From Mytilus galloprovincialis (taxonomy: Eukaryota; Mollusca; Bivalvia; Mytilida; Mytilidae), in contig NC_134845.1 of assembly GCF_965363235.1 (NCBI RefSeq), positions 27,468,524 to 27,532,523 of the forward strand: a DNA stretch of 64,000 nt, read 5' to 3'. Shown here one piece after another: positions 1-12,200 of this stretch (positions are counted from its first letter, which is position 1; each line of letters begins with the position of its first letter). The position numbers and the translations under genes were made by a program. The notes below the pieces were generated by a model. The model was not told where the DNA came from and made no database searches. It saw only the letters and a list, made by a program, of their open reading frames with translations.

Positions 1-244
1 TAAAAGCTAGTCTTTTGGAATAAAAATTCAACCCCTGAAGTCATTGAAGTATATCTTTTTTTTAAATCAGTTATTTTCTATATTCACTGACCAACTCCCG
101 ATCGAAGTAATTGAGATATAAATCCTTATTTTAAATCAAGTATCTTCTATATTCACTGACCAGCGGTAATAATATTTCGCGTATTTTCAGATTGAGAGCA
201 AATTAACAATACATCCATTTGATAGGTTCAGACTACAAGTTGGG
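1..244. other. non-coding flank with a short direct repeat
   Basis: No gene is visible. A stretch of about 28 bases ending in 'tattcactgacca' occurs at about 66-94 and again, slightly diverged, at about 136-163. This may be the outer (downstream) part of the decayed retroelement that follows. Confidence 0.35.
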
Positions 245-1200
245 TTAACCAGGATGAAAGGTGTGAACATTTAGAAATAGTACTAACAGTACCTGGAAAA
301 TGTCTATCTGATATAATTGTCTCGAGACTGTGACACAGAAAAACAATTTCCTTGCTCCTTGCTCAGAAGATACAGAGAATTGGAATGAGTTCATCTTGAT
401 TTGAAGGTGAGCTACGCTATTGAGTAATCTGAGGCAACCATCAGTGAATGCTCTTGAATCACAGCCAAACAATGAAGTAACACAGCCTATCTCTCAGAGA
501 TTGGTGTGTTCCTCAAATTGATTACCCAGCCTTAGACCTTGATGTGTTCTACCCTCCCAACCTCAATAACCCACCAAGCTTGATTCTGTGAACAGAAAAA
601 TAATGATGGTGTCTTGAAGGTCAAAAGACTTCCGCCGGAAGCCATCACTGCACATAAGGTAACAACCGAGGAAGAATTGAAATAGGTGGCTTCCTCAGCT
701 GAGAAGATGGATGCCATAAGCTCCGACATATACAATTGAATTTGACGAATGTGATGTCGACCTGGTTGAATGACGTCCATGATTGATATCATGTAACCAA
801 TGAGCTGAAGAAAATGACGAAATTGAAAGTCGAATGTACCATCAGAGCACCGAATAACTGTCTCCTGTGGAGGACGAATTTGTCCAATATTTGTTCGAAA
901 AATGTTCTCCAAGGAAGAAGAAAATCTGTGAATAACTCTTGATTTCTTCCATGAAATTTTAAAAAAAGCCTTATGAGTAAATACATAGCCAAAACTAAGT
1001 GTTTCTCTATAAGAGAAAAGTGAAAGATAATGAAGATTTAGTAGAGAACCGTCTAGGTAAGAATGCATAGGCACTGCAAGAGAAGGTAGGGACGATACCA
1101 CTTCAACTATTCCAACACACCCTGCAGAACTTAAATATTTTGTAACAGATTCTTTTAAGATACCTTGGTCAGAGAGAGAAAATCTCGAAGTGGTCTTCAA
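245..1200 (-). pseudogene. decayed DIRS/Ngaro-type retroelement, reverse transcriptase/RNase H part
   Basis: A 222-codon minus-strand reading frame (532-1200) and a second frame (245-472) resemble the RT-RNase H polyprotein of tyrosine-recombinase (DIRS-like) retroelements. In order they carry a YLDGSLLN block at the place of the RT catalytic YLDD box, a region resembling 'FKKS', a 'LIGYMIS...GRHHIRQIQLYM' block like the family's thumb region, a 'QNQAWW' block like its RH-proximal WW motif, and an 'SRAFTDGCLRLLN...HLQI' block in the second frame. The second Asp of YLDD is replaced by Gly and the frames are broken, so it is inactive. The 1201-1750 segment may be the upstream gag-like remainder. 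Identification is by pattern only. Confidence 0.5.
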
Positions 1201-2530
1201 CTGACCTCTTCAAAATGTGTACTAGTTCAATGAAAATGGACATCACACCAAACTCCAAAACATATAAATGAACTTTTATTAAAAAAACATACAAGACTAA
1301 GAGCATGGACTTCATTTCAATAACTTCTTTTCGCTGTCCTTCAAAAAAGACACAGCAGCTAGAAAGTGTCCCCGGAACATTGCACAGATTTCTGGTCCAA
1401 TTATATGACCTCGTACAAAAAGACTAAATAGCATAGGGCGCCAACAGGTTTACTGAAAAATTATTTATTAAAACTAACTGGAGCAGACTTACCCATGGAA
1501 GATTCGTACATTTCACAGTTCCAAGAACATATTGATAGCGTTAACATTTTTCTCAACCAAGAAGAGTTTGCAAACGACAAAGTCCTCTTGACTCTGGGAA
1601 AAACTTGTACCTCATCGTATCAGGCTTGAACAAACCACAACAAGATATGAAATCTGAAGGATAGTAGAGATCATCTGATGAGATAATTTAGATCAGAAAT
1701 GTCTCTGTGAATATCATACTTATCCTGACAGTGCAAGATCCTCCTTAGACATCAAGAGATAGACGTCACTTTTTGTTTGGCTCTCAGAGACCAAGAAGGC
1801 TTTTCTAGATGACCAGGAATTTCTTTTGATGACGACATTGTTGGCATTAGTTCTGTCATGGATGAAGGTGGACGAAAGATACCAGGGGGACAGTCAAACT
1901 CATAAATCGAAAATAAACTAACAACGCCATGGCTCACAAGATGCTCCGCAGGGTGCAGCTTTATACGACCGCAGAGGTTGAACCCTGAACGGTTGGGGCA
2001 AGTATGGACACAACATTCAAGCTGGATTCAGCTCTAAATTTGGATTGTGATTAAATAGTTGACACAGCGTAGGTTTCTGACACAGAATGAATGTGGTCTA
2101 ATGAACTTAAATTATGTTTTTTGCCTTTGAGCAATTCACTATGTTGTTGAATATTAATCCTCTCAAAAACATGTTTGAAGAAATTTTCTTTTTATTTATG
2201 AAATCTGAAATGTGAAAAATTTACCCCCCCCCCCCCCCTTCCCATTTTTTTTTCACATCCCCCTTTCCCTTTTTCCAAAACTGATCTCAATTCAAATTTC
2301 TAATGGAGTTTGCAACAATAACTACTCATTTAAATACATCATAAAATATTAAAATGTAAAACAAAGTGCTTGTTATCACTGAATGGTAAAGATTGTTTTA
2401 ATTTATCAGTTGGTAGTAAAAGTGAATATACATTGTATATTGTATAAAACAATGATTTAAGTTGATTCCACTACTATTCTGGACAAAGAAAGATAACTCC
2501 ATTTGAAAATTTCTTGCTATTGCACAATAT
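1201..2530. other. non-coding stretch, probable retroelement remainder plus dispersed repeat
   Basis: No intact gene is seen. At 1860-1935 lies a fragment of a dispersed repeat ('gaaagatacca... cgccatggct') that also occurs near 44240-44310 and, inverted, near 61700-61745. A poly-C tract lies at 2224-2239. The rest is AT-rich and unremarkable. Confidence 0.4.
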
Positions 2531-2539
2531 TGTGACTTT

Positions 2540-3470
2540 AATGTAGACCAATTTTGAAAACGGGACCAAATATTAATAATCTACATACACAGTTAAATTT
2601 GGCATATCAAAGAACCCCAATTATTCAATTTTTGATGAAATCAAACAAAGTTCAATTTTGGACCCCGATTTGGACCAACTTGAAAACTTGGCCAATAATC
2701 AAAAATCTAAGTACATTTTTAGATTCAGCATATCAAAGAACCCCAAGGATTAATTTTTTGTTAAAATCAAACTAAGTTTAATTTTGGACCCTTTGGACCT
2801 TAATGTAGACCAATTTGAAAACGGGATCAAAAAATAAGAATCTACATACACAGTTAGATTCGGCATATCAAAGAACCCCAATTATTCAATTTTTGATGAA
2901 ATCAAACAAATTTCAATTTTGGACCCTTTGGGCCCCTTATTCCTAAACTGTTGGGACCAAAACTCCCAAAATCAAACACAACCTTCCTTTTATGGTCATA
3001 AACCTTGTGTTTAAATTTCATAGATTTCTATTTACTTATACTAAAGTTGTGGTGCGAAAACCAAGAATAATGCTTATTTGGGCCCTATTTTGACCCCTAA
3101 TTCCTAAACTGTTGGAACCAAAACTCCCAAAATCAATCCCAACCTTCCTTTTGTGGTCATAAACCTTGTGTCAAAATTTCATAGATTTCTACTTACTTAA
3201 ACAAAAGTTATAGTGCGAAAACCAAGAAAATGCTTATTTGGGCCCTTTTTGGCCCCTAATTCCTAAAATGTTGGAACCAAAACTCCCAAAATCAATCCCA
3301 ATCTTCCTTTTGTCGTCATAAACCTTGTATTAAAATTTCATAGATTTCTATTCACTTTTACTAAAGTTAAAGTGCGAAAACTAAAAGTATACGGACGACG
3401 ACGATGACGACGCAGACGAGGACGCCAACGTGATACCAATATACGACCAAAAAATTTTCAATTTCTGCAG
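2540..3470 (+). repeat. composite tandem-repeat element ending in a GAC-rich microsatellite
   Basis: There are two kinds of core unit. A unit of about 130 bp ('gtagaccaattt...aaagaacccca') occurs at about 2541-2666, 2672-2790 and 2802-2930. A unit of about 150 bp ('cctaaactgttgg...accttcctttt') occurs three times between 2930 and 3385. The array runs into a GACGACGATGACGACG tract at about 3395-3425 and a unique end 'gtgataccaatatacgacc'. Core repeats beside a microsatellite recall the bivalve pearl class of atypical MITEs. Any reading frames in it are artefacts of the repetition. Confidence 0.6.
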
Positions 3471-3477
3471 TCCTATA

Positions 3478-4010
3478 AAAATGAAAAGGACAAACAGACA
3501 AAAAATATTACACATGACACATCATAGAAAACTAAAGAATAAAAAACACGAATCCCACCAAAAACTAGGGGTGATCTCAGGTGCTCCAGAAGGGTAAGCA
3601 GATCCTGAAGAAGCTACTATAGCTAACTATCAGGAAGTTGGGCCTCCTTTATGTACTCGCACAGAGTGTCTCTGAATAGGATTTGCTATTCAAAGTATTG
3701 ACTCATCTCTTCCTTATGTGCACATCCCAAGTCAGGAGCCTGTTGTTCATTGGCTGTTGTTGGTTCATGTCAGCTATTTACTTTTTGGCAATTGTTTTAT
3801 TATAAATTATGCTGTTACTTTTCTTGTTGGAAATCTTTCCCTTTTTTCATGTCTGGACCTTTATAGAGAACTTCCAGTATACGGTTGATTTTTTTCATTG
3901 TTGAAAGCTGTATGGTGGCCTATAATTATGTACATCCACTTCATTTGAATTTGGTGGATAGTTGTCTCATTGGTATTCATACCACAACTCCTTATTTATC
4001 TATTTGATAA
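3478..4010 (-). repeat. dispersed SINE-like repeat cluster
   Basis: The segment 3478-3620 ('aaaggacaaacagacaaa', 'ggggtgatctcaggtgctcc') matches the repeat at 44320-44420. The segment 3715-4000 ends in 'gttgtctcattggtattcat', which is the reverse complement of the 'caatgagacaact' end of the plus-strand SINE-like copies at 12.6, 32.9, 46.7, 51.7 and 52.8 kb. Confidence 0.55.
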
Positions 4011-4789
4011 AAAAATTACTTCTGAAAGTTTTTAAATAACAGAAAATGGTGGGAATATTTATACATAGAATACAAAGATTATCAATGTTGTGTATTACTA
4101 TTTGACTTGTTTAAAATCTTCATTTCAGTCGCTATTGAAATAAGGTTTACCTTTTTTGAGCACTTGTCTGACTTGTTTCAGTGATGTCTATTCTTAACCA
4201 GTTTTTTCTATGTTTATCTTTTCTGCATCATAGATTTTATTTACGTCATTTGCCCAAAGCATTGCCCAATTGAAGCTTAACTATTAAAGATTTCCCGATT
4301 GGTCTCAATTAATATTCATGGTAATACTGGATTTCCCACTTTTTTTACTAAATATTTTAAAGATTTCACAGGTAAAAATATGATCTGACAAAGGACACAT
4401 GATATTTATTTAAAATAATAAAGCTATTTATAAAAACATATCTTAAAAATAACTACTGAGAAATAAAAACATTGGCACCTTGAGTGATCATCACAACACA
4501 TCTGCATTGTAATTGATCTTCTTTTTTCCCATTAGAACCAAATTTTGAAGGAAAATGTATCTTACCAATTTGAGGAATAAAATGAGAGATCATTTTCCAA
4601 TTTCAAGAAATGCTTCAAACAAACAATGCTTTAAACATTTAAAATGAAGGTTTTGTTTTTGCTATGCAATGTCTGCAATAATATAGACAATTTTACATCC
4701 CAAAAATTCAACAGTACACAATAATTGTCTAGTTATTCAAAATTCAACATTTTTAAAATCTAATATTAAAGTCATATGAAACGAGTGAC

Positions 4790-5135
4790 TGGTGAACAAA
4801 AACGTTTTTCCAATTCTTGAACCAATAAAATTGAGAAAGGATATGGGGAATGTGTCAAAGCTACAACAACCCGACCATAGAGCAGACAACAGCCGAAGGC
4901 CACCAATGGGTCTTCAATGTAGCGAGAAACTCCCGCACCTGGAGGCGTCCTTCAGCTGGCCCCTTAAAAAATATGTATACTAGTTCAGTGATAATGGACG
5001 TCATACTAAACTCCAAATTATACACAAGAAACTAAAATTAAAAATCATACAAGACTAACAAAGGCCAGAGGCTCCTGACTTGGGACAGACACAAAATTGC
5101 AACAGGGTTAAACATGTTTATGAGATCTCAAGCCT
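4790..5135 (+). repeat. dispersed repeat copy
   Basis: Contains 'acaacagccgaaggccacca', 'cacctggaggcgtcc' and 'tactagttcagtgataatgg', related to segments at 1205-1310, and inverted relatives at 14120-14290 and 52065-52160. The two overlapping reading frames here (4792-5035) are repeat artefacts. Confidence 0.45.
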
Positions 5136-6130
5136 CCCCCTATACTTATATATCATAAACTTAGTCTTTTGTGCACTAATTTATCATTTTTTATGCAAAC
5201 ATATCGTATAATCGTTAATTTTTTTCTATTTGTCTGTTATGAGATGAAAATATGGCCACTCATTAATTGTAGAGTTTTGAAGCCGTAGTTTACCGATTGT
5301 CACCTTATAGTAAACAATCAACAAATTAGCATGGTATTGAGCATGTGTATAACATGTATAATCAGATAATAGTTTATTTCAGTGACAGATCATGCGTATT
5401 GCGATCACCAGATTTTAACGAGGAGGGTCAGGCTAAGGTCATTTTGCATACGTAAAATATGTCGGCCAATTGCTTCCTAGAAGCAAGCAATTAAAAAAAG
5501 TAAACTTCTTCTAATTGTGGAAAAATTAAAGATTTTTCTTCAGAAAAAAGTATATGCACATAAGTTTGATAATGAAAACTATCCATTTTGTTACAAAAAA
5601 CATATGCACATTTTTTTTTAATTTGAGGTTTCATATGACTTTAAATATGAAAAGACAACAACATCTAGGGTACCTCAATGTAAAGGTTTTATTCTGTCGA
5701 CATGTTTCCCCACATCAGTAGGATAATAATACAGTGTTTTTATTATTTAAGGTACAATACATGTGGTTTGTTATAATTGTGATGTAATAGTGATTAAGTG
5801 TAAATAATGTTCATAATGTAATAAAGACTTAAAAATAAAATATGAAACAAATGTCAGTCTTTGGTTATTCTAAATACTCTGTGTATGGCATTATGGATTT
5901 CTGTTTTATGATCTACATCAAGACAGACTGAGGCAAAATTCTGAATTGATTATTGTATGTGCATAGTTCCTATATTATTCAAGTCCAATGTCATCCAAGT
6001 ATTTGCTTTAATATCATTTTTTTTAACTCTATTGAAAAAGATCATTAACATAACTAAAATAAAACAATCAAGTCTCAATGCATTTGACCTTCATATAAAT
6101 CAACTGTATCTTACAGTGAATAAATTGCTT
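5136..6130 (-). other. 3' flank / 3' UTR of the membrane serine protease gene
   Basis: No other coding sequence is supported. On the minus strand, AATAAA polyadenylation hexamers lie at 738-743 and 688-693 past position 5000 (5738-5743 and 5688-5693), about 390 and 440 bases after the stop codon. Either could end the transcript; neither is proven. Confidence 0.35.
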
Positions 6131-6298
6131 TCAAACATTAATGACATGATCTATCCACTCCATCATTGTTGATAATTTGGTAAATCTATTGGCAGTATTG
6201 GTAAACGTCCCACACATGGCAGCCCCACTACTCATCACTCCAGCTAATGTCCATTTACCCGTGTGATCCTCACACATTATAGGACTACCACTATCTCC
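6131..6298 (-). CDS. protease exon 14: catalytic serine and C-terminus
   Basis: Begins GDSGSP with Ser915, then a [10 protein letters not shown] block at the place of SWG and a last helix ending [12 protein letters not shown] before TGA. The family's usual GDSGGP has Ser for the second Gly. Confidence 0.85.
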   Translation of the reverse strand, partial: GDSGSPIMCEDHTGKWTLAGVMSSGAAMCGTFTNTANRFTKLSTMMEWIDHVINV

Positions 6299-9200
6299 CT
6301 ATAAAGGTAGAAATGATCATGTATTATCAATTAGGTCTCACTTGTCAACAGCATTACATTATTACAGTCTTTTTTTATTTTGTATGTTCTTGAATTCCTA
6401 TGCATTAAATGTAAACCTTCACAAAGAAAATGTGTACATTTTTATGTACATGTAACTTCTGCTCTTTTGTCGGGTTGTTGTCTGTATGACATATTTCCTA
6501 TTTCAATTTTCAATTTTATATCTTATTTTGTCCACAGCATGTGTAATCTATGCTTGAATTTAATAATGCTAGGTGACAATGAAGTAAAAAAAAAATATGG
6601 TTCACTAAGTTCGAAATTTCCTACCTTTTTGTCTTAAAACTGTCTATTAAAAATCTAATGGTCTGTATGATGAAAGCTTAGAATCATTTAATCTTTTTTC
6701 ACAATTTACCCTCCTGCAAACACTATATCTATTTTTATGCCCCACCTACGATAGTAGAGGGGCATTATGTTTTCTGGTCTGTGCGTCCGTTCGTCCGTCC
6801 GTCTGTTCGTTTGTTCGTTCGTTCGTCCGTCTGTCCCGCTTCAGGTTAAAGTTTTTGGTCAAGGTAGTTTTTGATGAAGTTGAAGTCCAATCAACTTGAA
6901 ACTTAGTATACATGTGCCCTATGATATGATCTTTCTAATTTAAATGCCAAATTATAGTTTTGACCCCAATTTTACGGTTCACTGAACATAGAAAATGATA
7001 GTGCAAATTTCAGGTTAAAGTTTTTGGTCAGGGTAGTTTTTGATGAAGTTGAAGTTCAATCAACTTGAAACTTAGTATACATGTGCCCTATGATATGATC
7101 TTTCTAATTTAAATGCCAAATTATAGTTTTGACCCCAATTTTACGGTTCACTGAACATAGAAGATGATAGTGCAAATTTCAGGTTAAAGTTTTTGGTCAA
7201 GGTAGTTTTTGATAAAGTAGAAGTCCAATCAACTTGAAACTTAGTATACATGTTCCCTTTGATAAGATCATTCTAATTTTAATACCAAATTAGAGAATTT
7301 ATTCCAATTTCACGGTCCACTAAACATAGAAAATGATAGTGCGAGTGGGGCATCCGTGTACTGTGGACACATTCTTGTTTATTTTGTTATCATGTTTGTG
7401 CTAATCTCCTCTGTTTGCATCATGCTTTACTATTGTGAGATCTTCCCTAGTCAATCATGTATTTACCTGACATCCTGAGATGACCCCAAACTTGTATCCA
7501 GCACAGTATGTTATATTGGTATTTACTTCCTGTTCCAGTGGTACAGTATTTGTTCTACATTGCTCTTCAGACAATACATGTAACTTAGCTTCTCTGAGGT
7601 CTTGTACTGTTATAGCTTCATAGACAAAACAAACAAACGATCACTCATTATTCACAAAGGTTAAGTTCATGAGCTTATAAAAAATCATCAACAACTGATA
7701 GTCAATGCAAGTGAGAATTTCAGTTATTAAATATGAAAAACTAATAAATACAATAGTTGTATAGGAGCTGCTTAATTTTTATGAGCAATAATGATCACCC
7801 CTGATGTAATTTTTTTTTCTATGTGTACTTTTTATTGTGGACTGTTGTTTAAAAAATCAAAAATCAACTTTATTTCTGTAGGCTATCAATGACTGTGTAT
7901 CTTAGGCTCAAATTCCTAATTGTACTTGGTCTCGACCACGGGTAACGTACGTGGTCGACCTATAGCGGGCTATAGCGGGCCACCGCGGGTCTCAACCGCG
8001 TGTAACGTACGTGGTCGGCCTTTAAAATTTTTATTGTTCTACGCTATCTTTAATATTTTACTAGTTGCAATACAGTGCTAAACAAGAATGTGTCCAAAGT
8101 ACACGGATGCCCCACTCGCACTATCCTTTTCCATGTTCCATGGACCGTGAAATTGGGTAATTATCTAATTTGGCATTAAAATTAGAAAGATCATATAATA
8201 AGCAACAAGTGTACTAAGTTTCAAGTTGATTGGACTTCAGCTTCATCAAAAACTACCTTGACCAAAAACTTTAACCTGAAACTCCCACTTTCATTTTCTA
8301 TGTTCAGTGGACCGTGAAATTGGGGTCAAAAGTCTAATTTGGCTTAAAAATTAGAAAGATCATCTCATAAGCAACAAGTGTACTAAGTTTCAAGTTGATT
8401 GGACTTCAGCTTCATCAAAAACTACCTTGACCAAAAACTTTAACCTGGACGGACGAACGGAACCACAGACAGACGGACGGACGAACGGAGCCACAGACCT
8501 GAAAACATAATGCCCCTCTACTATCGTAGGTGGGGCATTAAAACCCAAATACTGTAAACATATACAACTAACATACCTTGATTAGAACTAATATATCCCC
8601 AGCCAGCTATGTAACAGTTACTAAGTGAAGAAAAATCTGGCTTAGGTAAACAGGCAGGTAAGATAAAGTCATTATAAGTTATAGACTTCTCCAGATGGAT
8701 CATTGCAACATCATTGTATATTGGACCAATCCCTGTCCATGTTAACCTTGGATGATGAATGACCTTGTCTGCATGTCTGCTGGTTCCTTGACCTCTAATA
8801 CGTTTGACTGATCCTAACAGAACTTCAATGTAATGAGGGTTTTCTGTGTAGTTATGAGATCCTGGTCTGAAATTAAAAAAATATGTACAAAAGTTAATCA
8901 ATAAAAGATAAATGGTTAAATATTTTAGAAATCTTTATAAAAAAATCAGGGGCGTAGCTGCCGTTAGGCACTTTAGGCACGTGCCTACACATAATTGTTT
9001 CACAAATATTTTTTTTTTGTTAAAAAAAATAACAAACAACGTTATCTGTAGATGAAAGACGGGGAAATTGTCAAAACTCTCTAATTATCGAATGTCATGT
9101 ATACACTAGTCTCTCGTCCTTAGTGAATGGAATATTGGATAGAAGTGAATGTTTTTACGATTTTACCTTATATAGAAACTATAAACTATAACTTTGGTTC

Positions 9201-12200
9201 AGATCATTTCACTTCTATCAACAAAAACTTGAATGAACCTCAACTTATAGACATGCGTTTTTTAATTAGTTGTTGTTAGTTTTCAACTAGCTTTCCACTT
9301 TGTCTTCACCCGACTTGACAATGTTGGTCGTCAGTTTGGCTGTGCAGGATGTATAAATACACAGTTACGTCTATAGTTGTAGAGAGTATGCAACTCTTTG
9401 AGGAGTTCATAGTTCATAGCAAAATTTCTGCTTCTATACAATAATCCCTCATTTTCCAATGCATGGCATTTTTAAATTTCCAGACCTTCGTCCTGAACAA
9501 TACCTATTACAGGAACAAGCTACAAGTTGTCTTTATTGTAATTTTTTTTTCAACAGTCCTCAACTTGCATAAATATTTGACACTGGATGTCAAAAAATCA
9601 ATCAGTCAACTAGCTTCCACTAATTTTGAGTACTCTCAAATGTAATGGCCACAATTATTCAAAATTCCTAAGCAGGTAGGGATTTTTATTTACAGTAGAG
9701 GATATAAAGAAATACGAATTTCTTGAATTTTGTTTTACATCGACTATGTCTGTATGTGTTTGTGTGGCTAGGGTGAAGGTTTATGATTCAAAAGATTGAT
9801 GGTTGATGTCTAGCCAAAAGGATAGTTCTATTATATAGTAGTATCAGTGTTTACGTGCCTATTTTTTAATGAAGAATCGTCAATGATGTACTATTAATTA
9901 AGTTAAACGTATATATCAATCAGAACAGAATAGATATGATAATACCAAACAGGGTGTAATGCTTAGTTAAAGGGATACGCTGATCTACGCTGGGCAATGC
10001 ATATTGGTTTTTTTTTTATATTACGGATTGTACTGCATTATTTAATTCACCAGTCAGATGTTTTGGTACATTATTCATAACTCTTCGAACTTTTCATCAT
10101 GTATATTATAATTATCATGATTAAATAACCAGTAAATTTAATATTTTTGTACATAAAATTTTGCAGCTAAAACGCTAAAACCGTTTTCCCTCGGGGGTGG
10201 GGCTTTGCCCCTCTGAACACCCTACCAGGGCTCTGCCCTAGACCTGCTGGGGGCCTTAAGCGGCCCCCAGACCTCCTGCCAATTGGTGCCTACAGTTGAC
10301 TGAATACCTAGCTACGCCCGTGAAAATATCAATGAAAAAATCTTAGCCCGATGTGTCCTCTGAAAAATAGCAAATGTTTACAGCAGGTCAATGATTATTA
10401 ACACTGCCTTTTAATGTATATGTATCAAAATAAACTTAAAGAAAAATAATGTAAACTTTCCTTTTTCAAATAACAGAAACTTGTTTGAGAAAACATAATG
10501 TAATAATGTAATTACGGCTATTATTGTAATTCAACAAAAAACATAGTTATTTATTACTGATACTAACATAGCAACACAATGGCCTGCTGTTACTACCCAG
10601 TCCTCTGATATCAATGTTCCACTACAAAAAGGTCTTCCAAGGTATGACAGGGACACAATCCATGGCCACTGACCCAAGGTGGCTATATCTCCACCAGAAA
10701 TAAATGGAAGCATTAGGTTAGGGCTTTGTTCTCCGCATTCTGAAACAAAGTATACATTAAAATACATGAAAATGTAAAGAAACTTGTCAGAATAACAGTC
10801 TTATAACTTTGTACACCAGACTTTCATTTTGTCTAAAAAAAGATTCATCAGTGACATGTGAATAAAATAATTATAAGGCTAAAAAAAAGAAAAAAAAGAG
10901 CTTATTCTCAATAATTTCCTAATGTTCCCTACCTCATTCAGAAAAGGTAAGCTAGTAACAAACAATATAGCTTGAGAGCACAAGAGGATAAAGATTGCTT
11001 TCATTTTGCAATGTAAATTTAAAGTTAAACATTATATTATATCTATCTGAACGGCAATACTTGATTTACCTATATATATTATATGATCATAACTAAACTG
11101 CAGTTTAACTTGATTCAATTTTTAGAATAGATAGATTGTGCATATCATGTAATTTTCAAATTCTAAAAATGGTTTTCTTGACAAGAATATATGGCTGTAC
11201 ACATAAAAGAATTTGTCATTGCCGCAATCAAAAAACAATGCAAGGATAAGTTAAATATTGAACTAAACATTCTTTGTCCATTCAATCTGTTTGTATAGTT
11301 GTAATGTGGTTTCAAACCCCTAAAAGTTTCCAATAGCAAATGTTATCACTGGAATTATTTTATTCACACTGTTTACCTGTCACAAATACAACTTCTGCAC
11401 ATTATAACTCAACAATAGAACCTTTCACTATATAAACTAACACTAAATTAAAGAAATAAATAACCTTGCATAACAAAACATATTCAAACCGTAGATTTGA
11501 AAAATATTTGATAGGAAATAAAAAACAAATCAAAGGACTATATACAAAAGATAGAAATACATGTTCTAAACTTGCTACAAGTTAGTAGTTAGATTCCTTC
11601 ACCATGGACAGATATTACACTTATGATTAGTTCTGAGTATATAATTGTAAGTGTCTTTATATAATATTGTGCTGTTATTTGTGTTTTTTGTTTTATTTTC
11701 TCTCAAAATTGTTCTAATGAAGAAAATCCTGTTTGCATAAATTTTTTCAAGGGTTTTAATTGCTATACACCAAATACAATATAAAAGTAAATCTTTTTCT
11801 TTCTACATCAAAAGTAATAAAAAAGAAACCATTGTGTGGTATTAATTCATGACACAAAAGTACCATAGCTGCTTAAACTATATCGGAGATGCTTTCCTTT
11901 CAATAATCAATTTACCCTAGCTTTGTTAAAAGCCTAGTGTTAATTTTTGTGTGTGCTTTTGTATTAGTTAAAATCCTATACTTTTATCATTGCATGCCTC
12001 TATAAATAAATGTAGATGTGTATCAGTTTGAGATTCATTTTGAACTGGCAAAAGCATATCTAATTAAAAGAAAAGCATGAAGGTAAAAATATGTCGAGTT
12101 GATCTTGTTTAATTAGTTGTTCTTATGACCAATTTTAGTTTTAAACATCAATGTTCAAATCTGGGAACTTCAGGGTTAAGAATGATTTAAATATTTTTAT

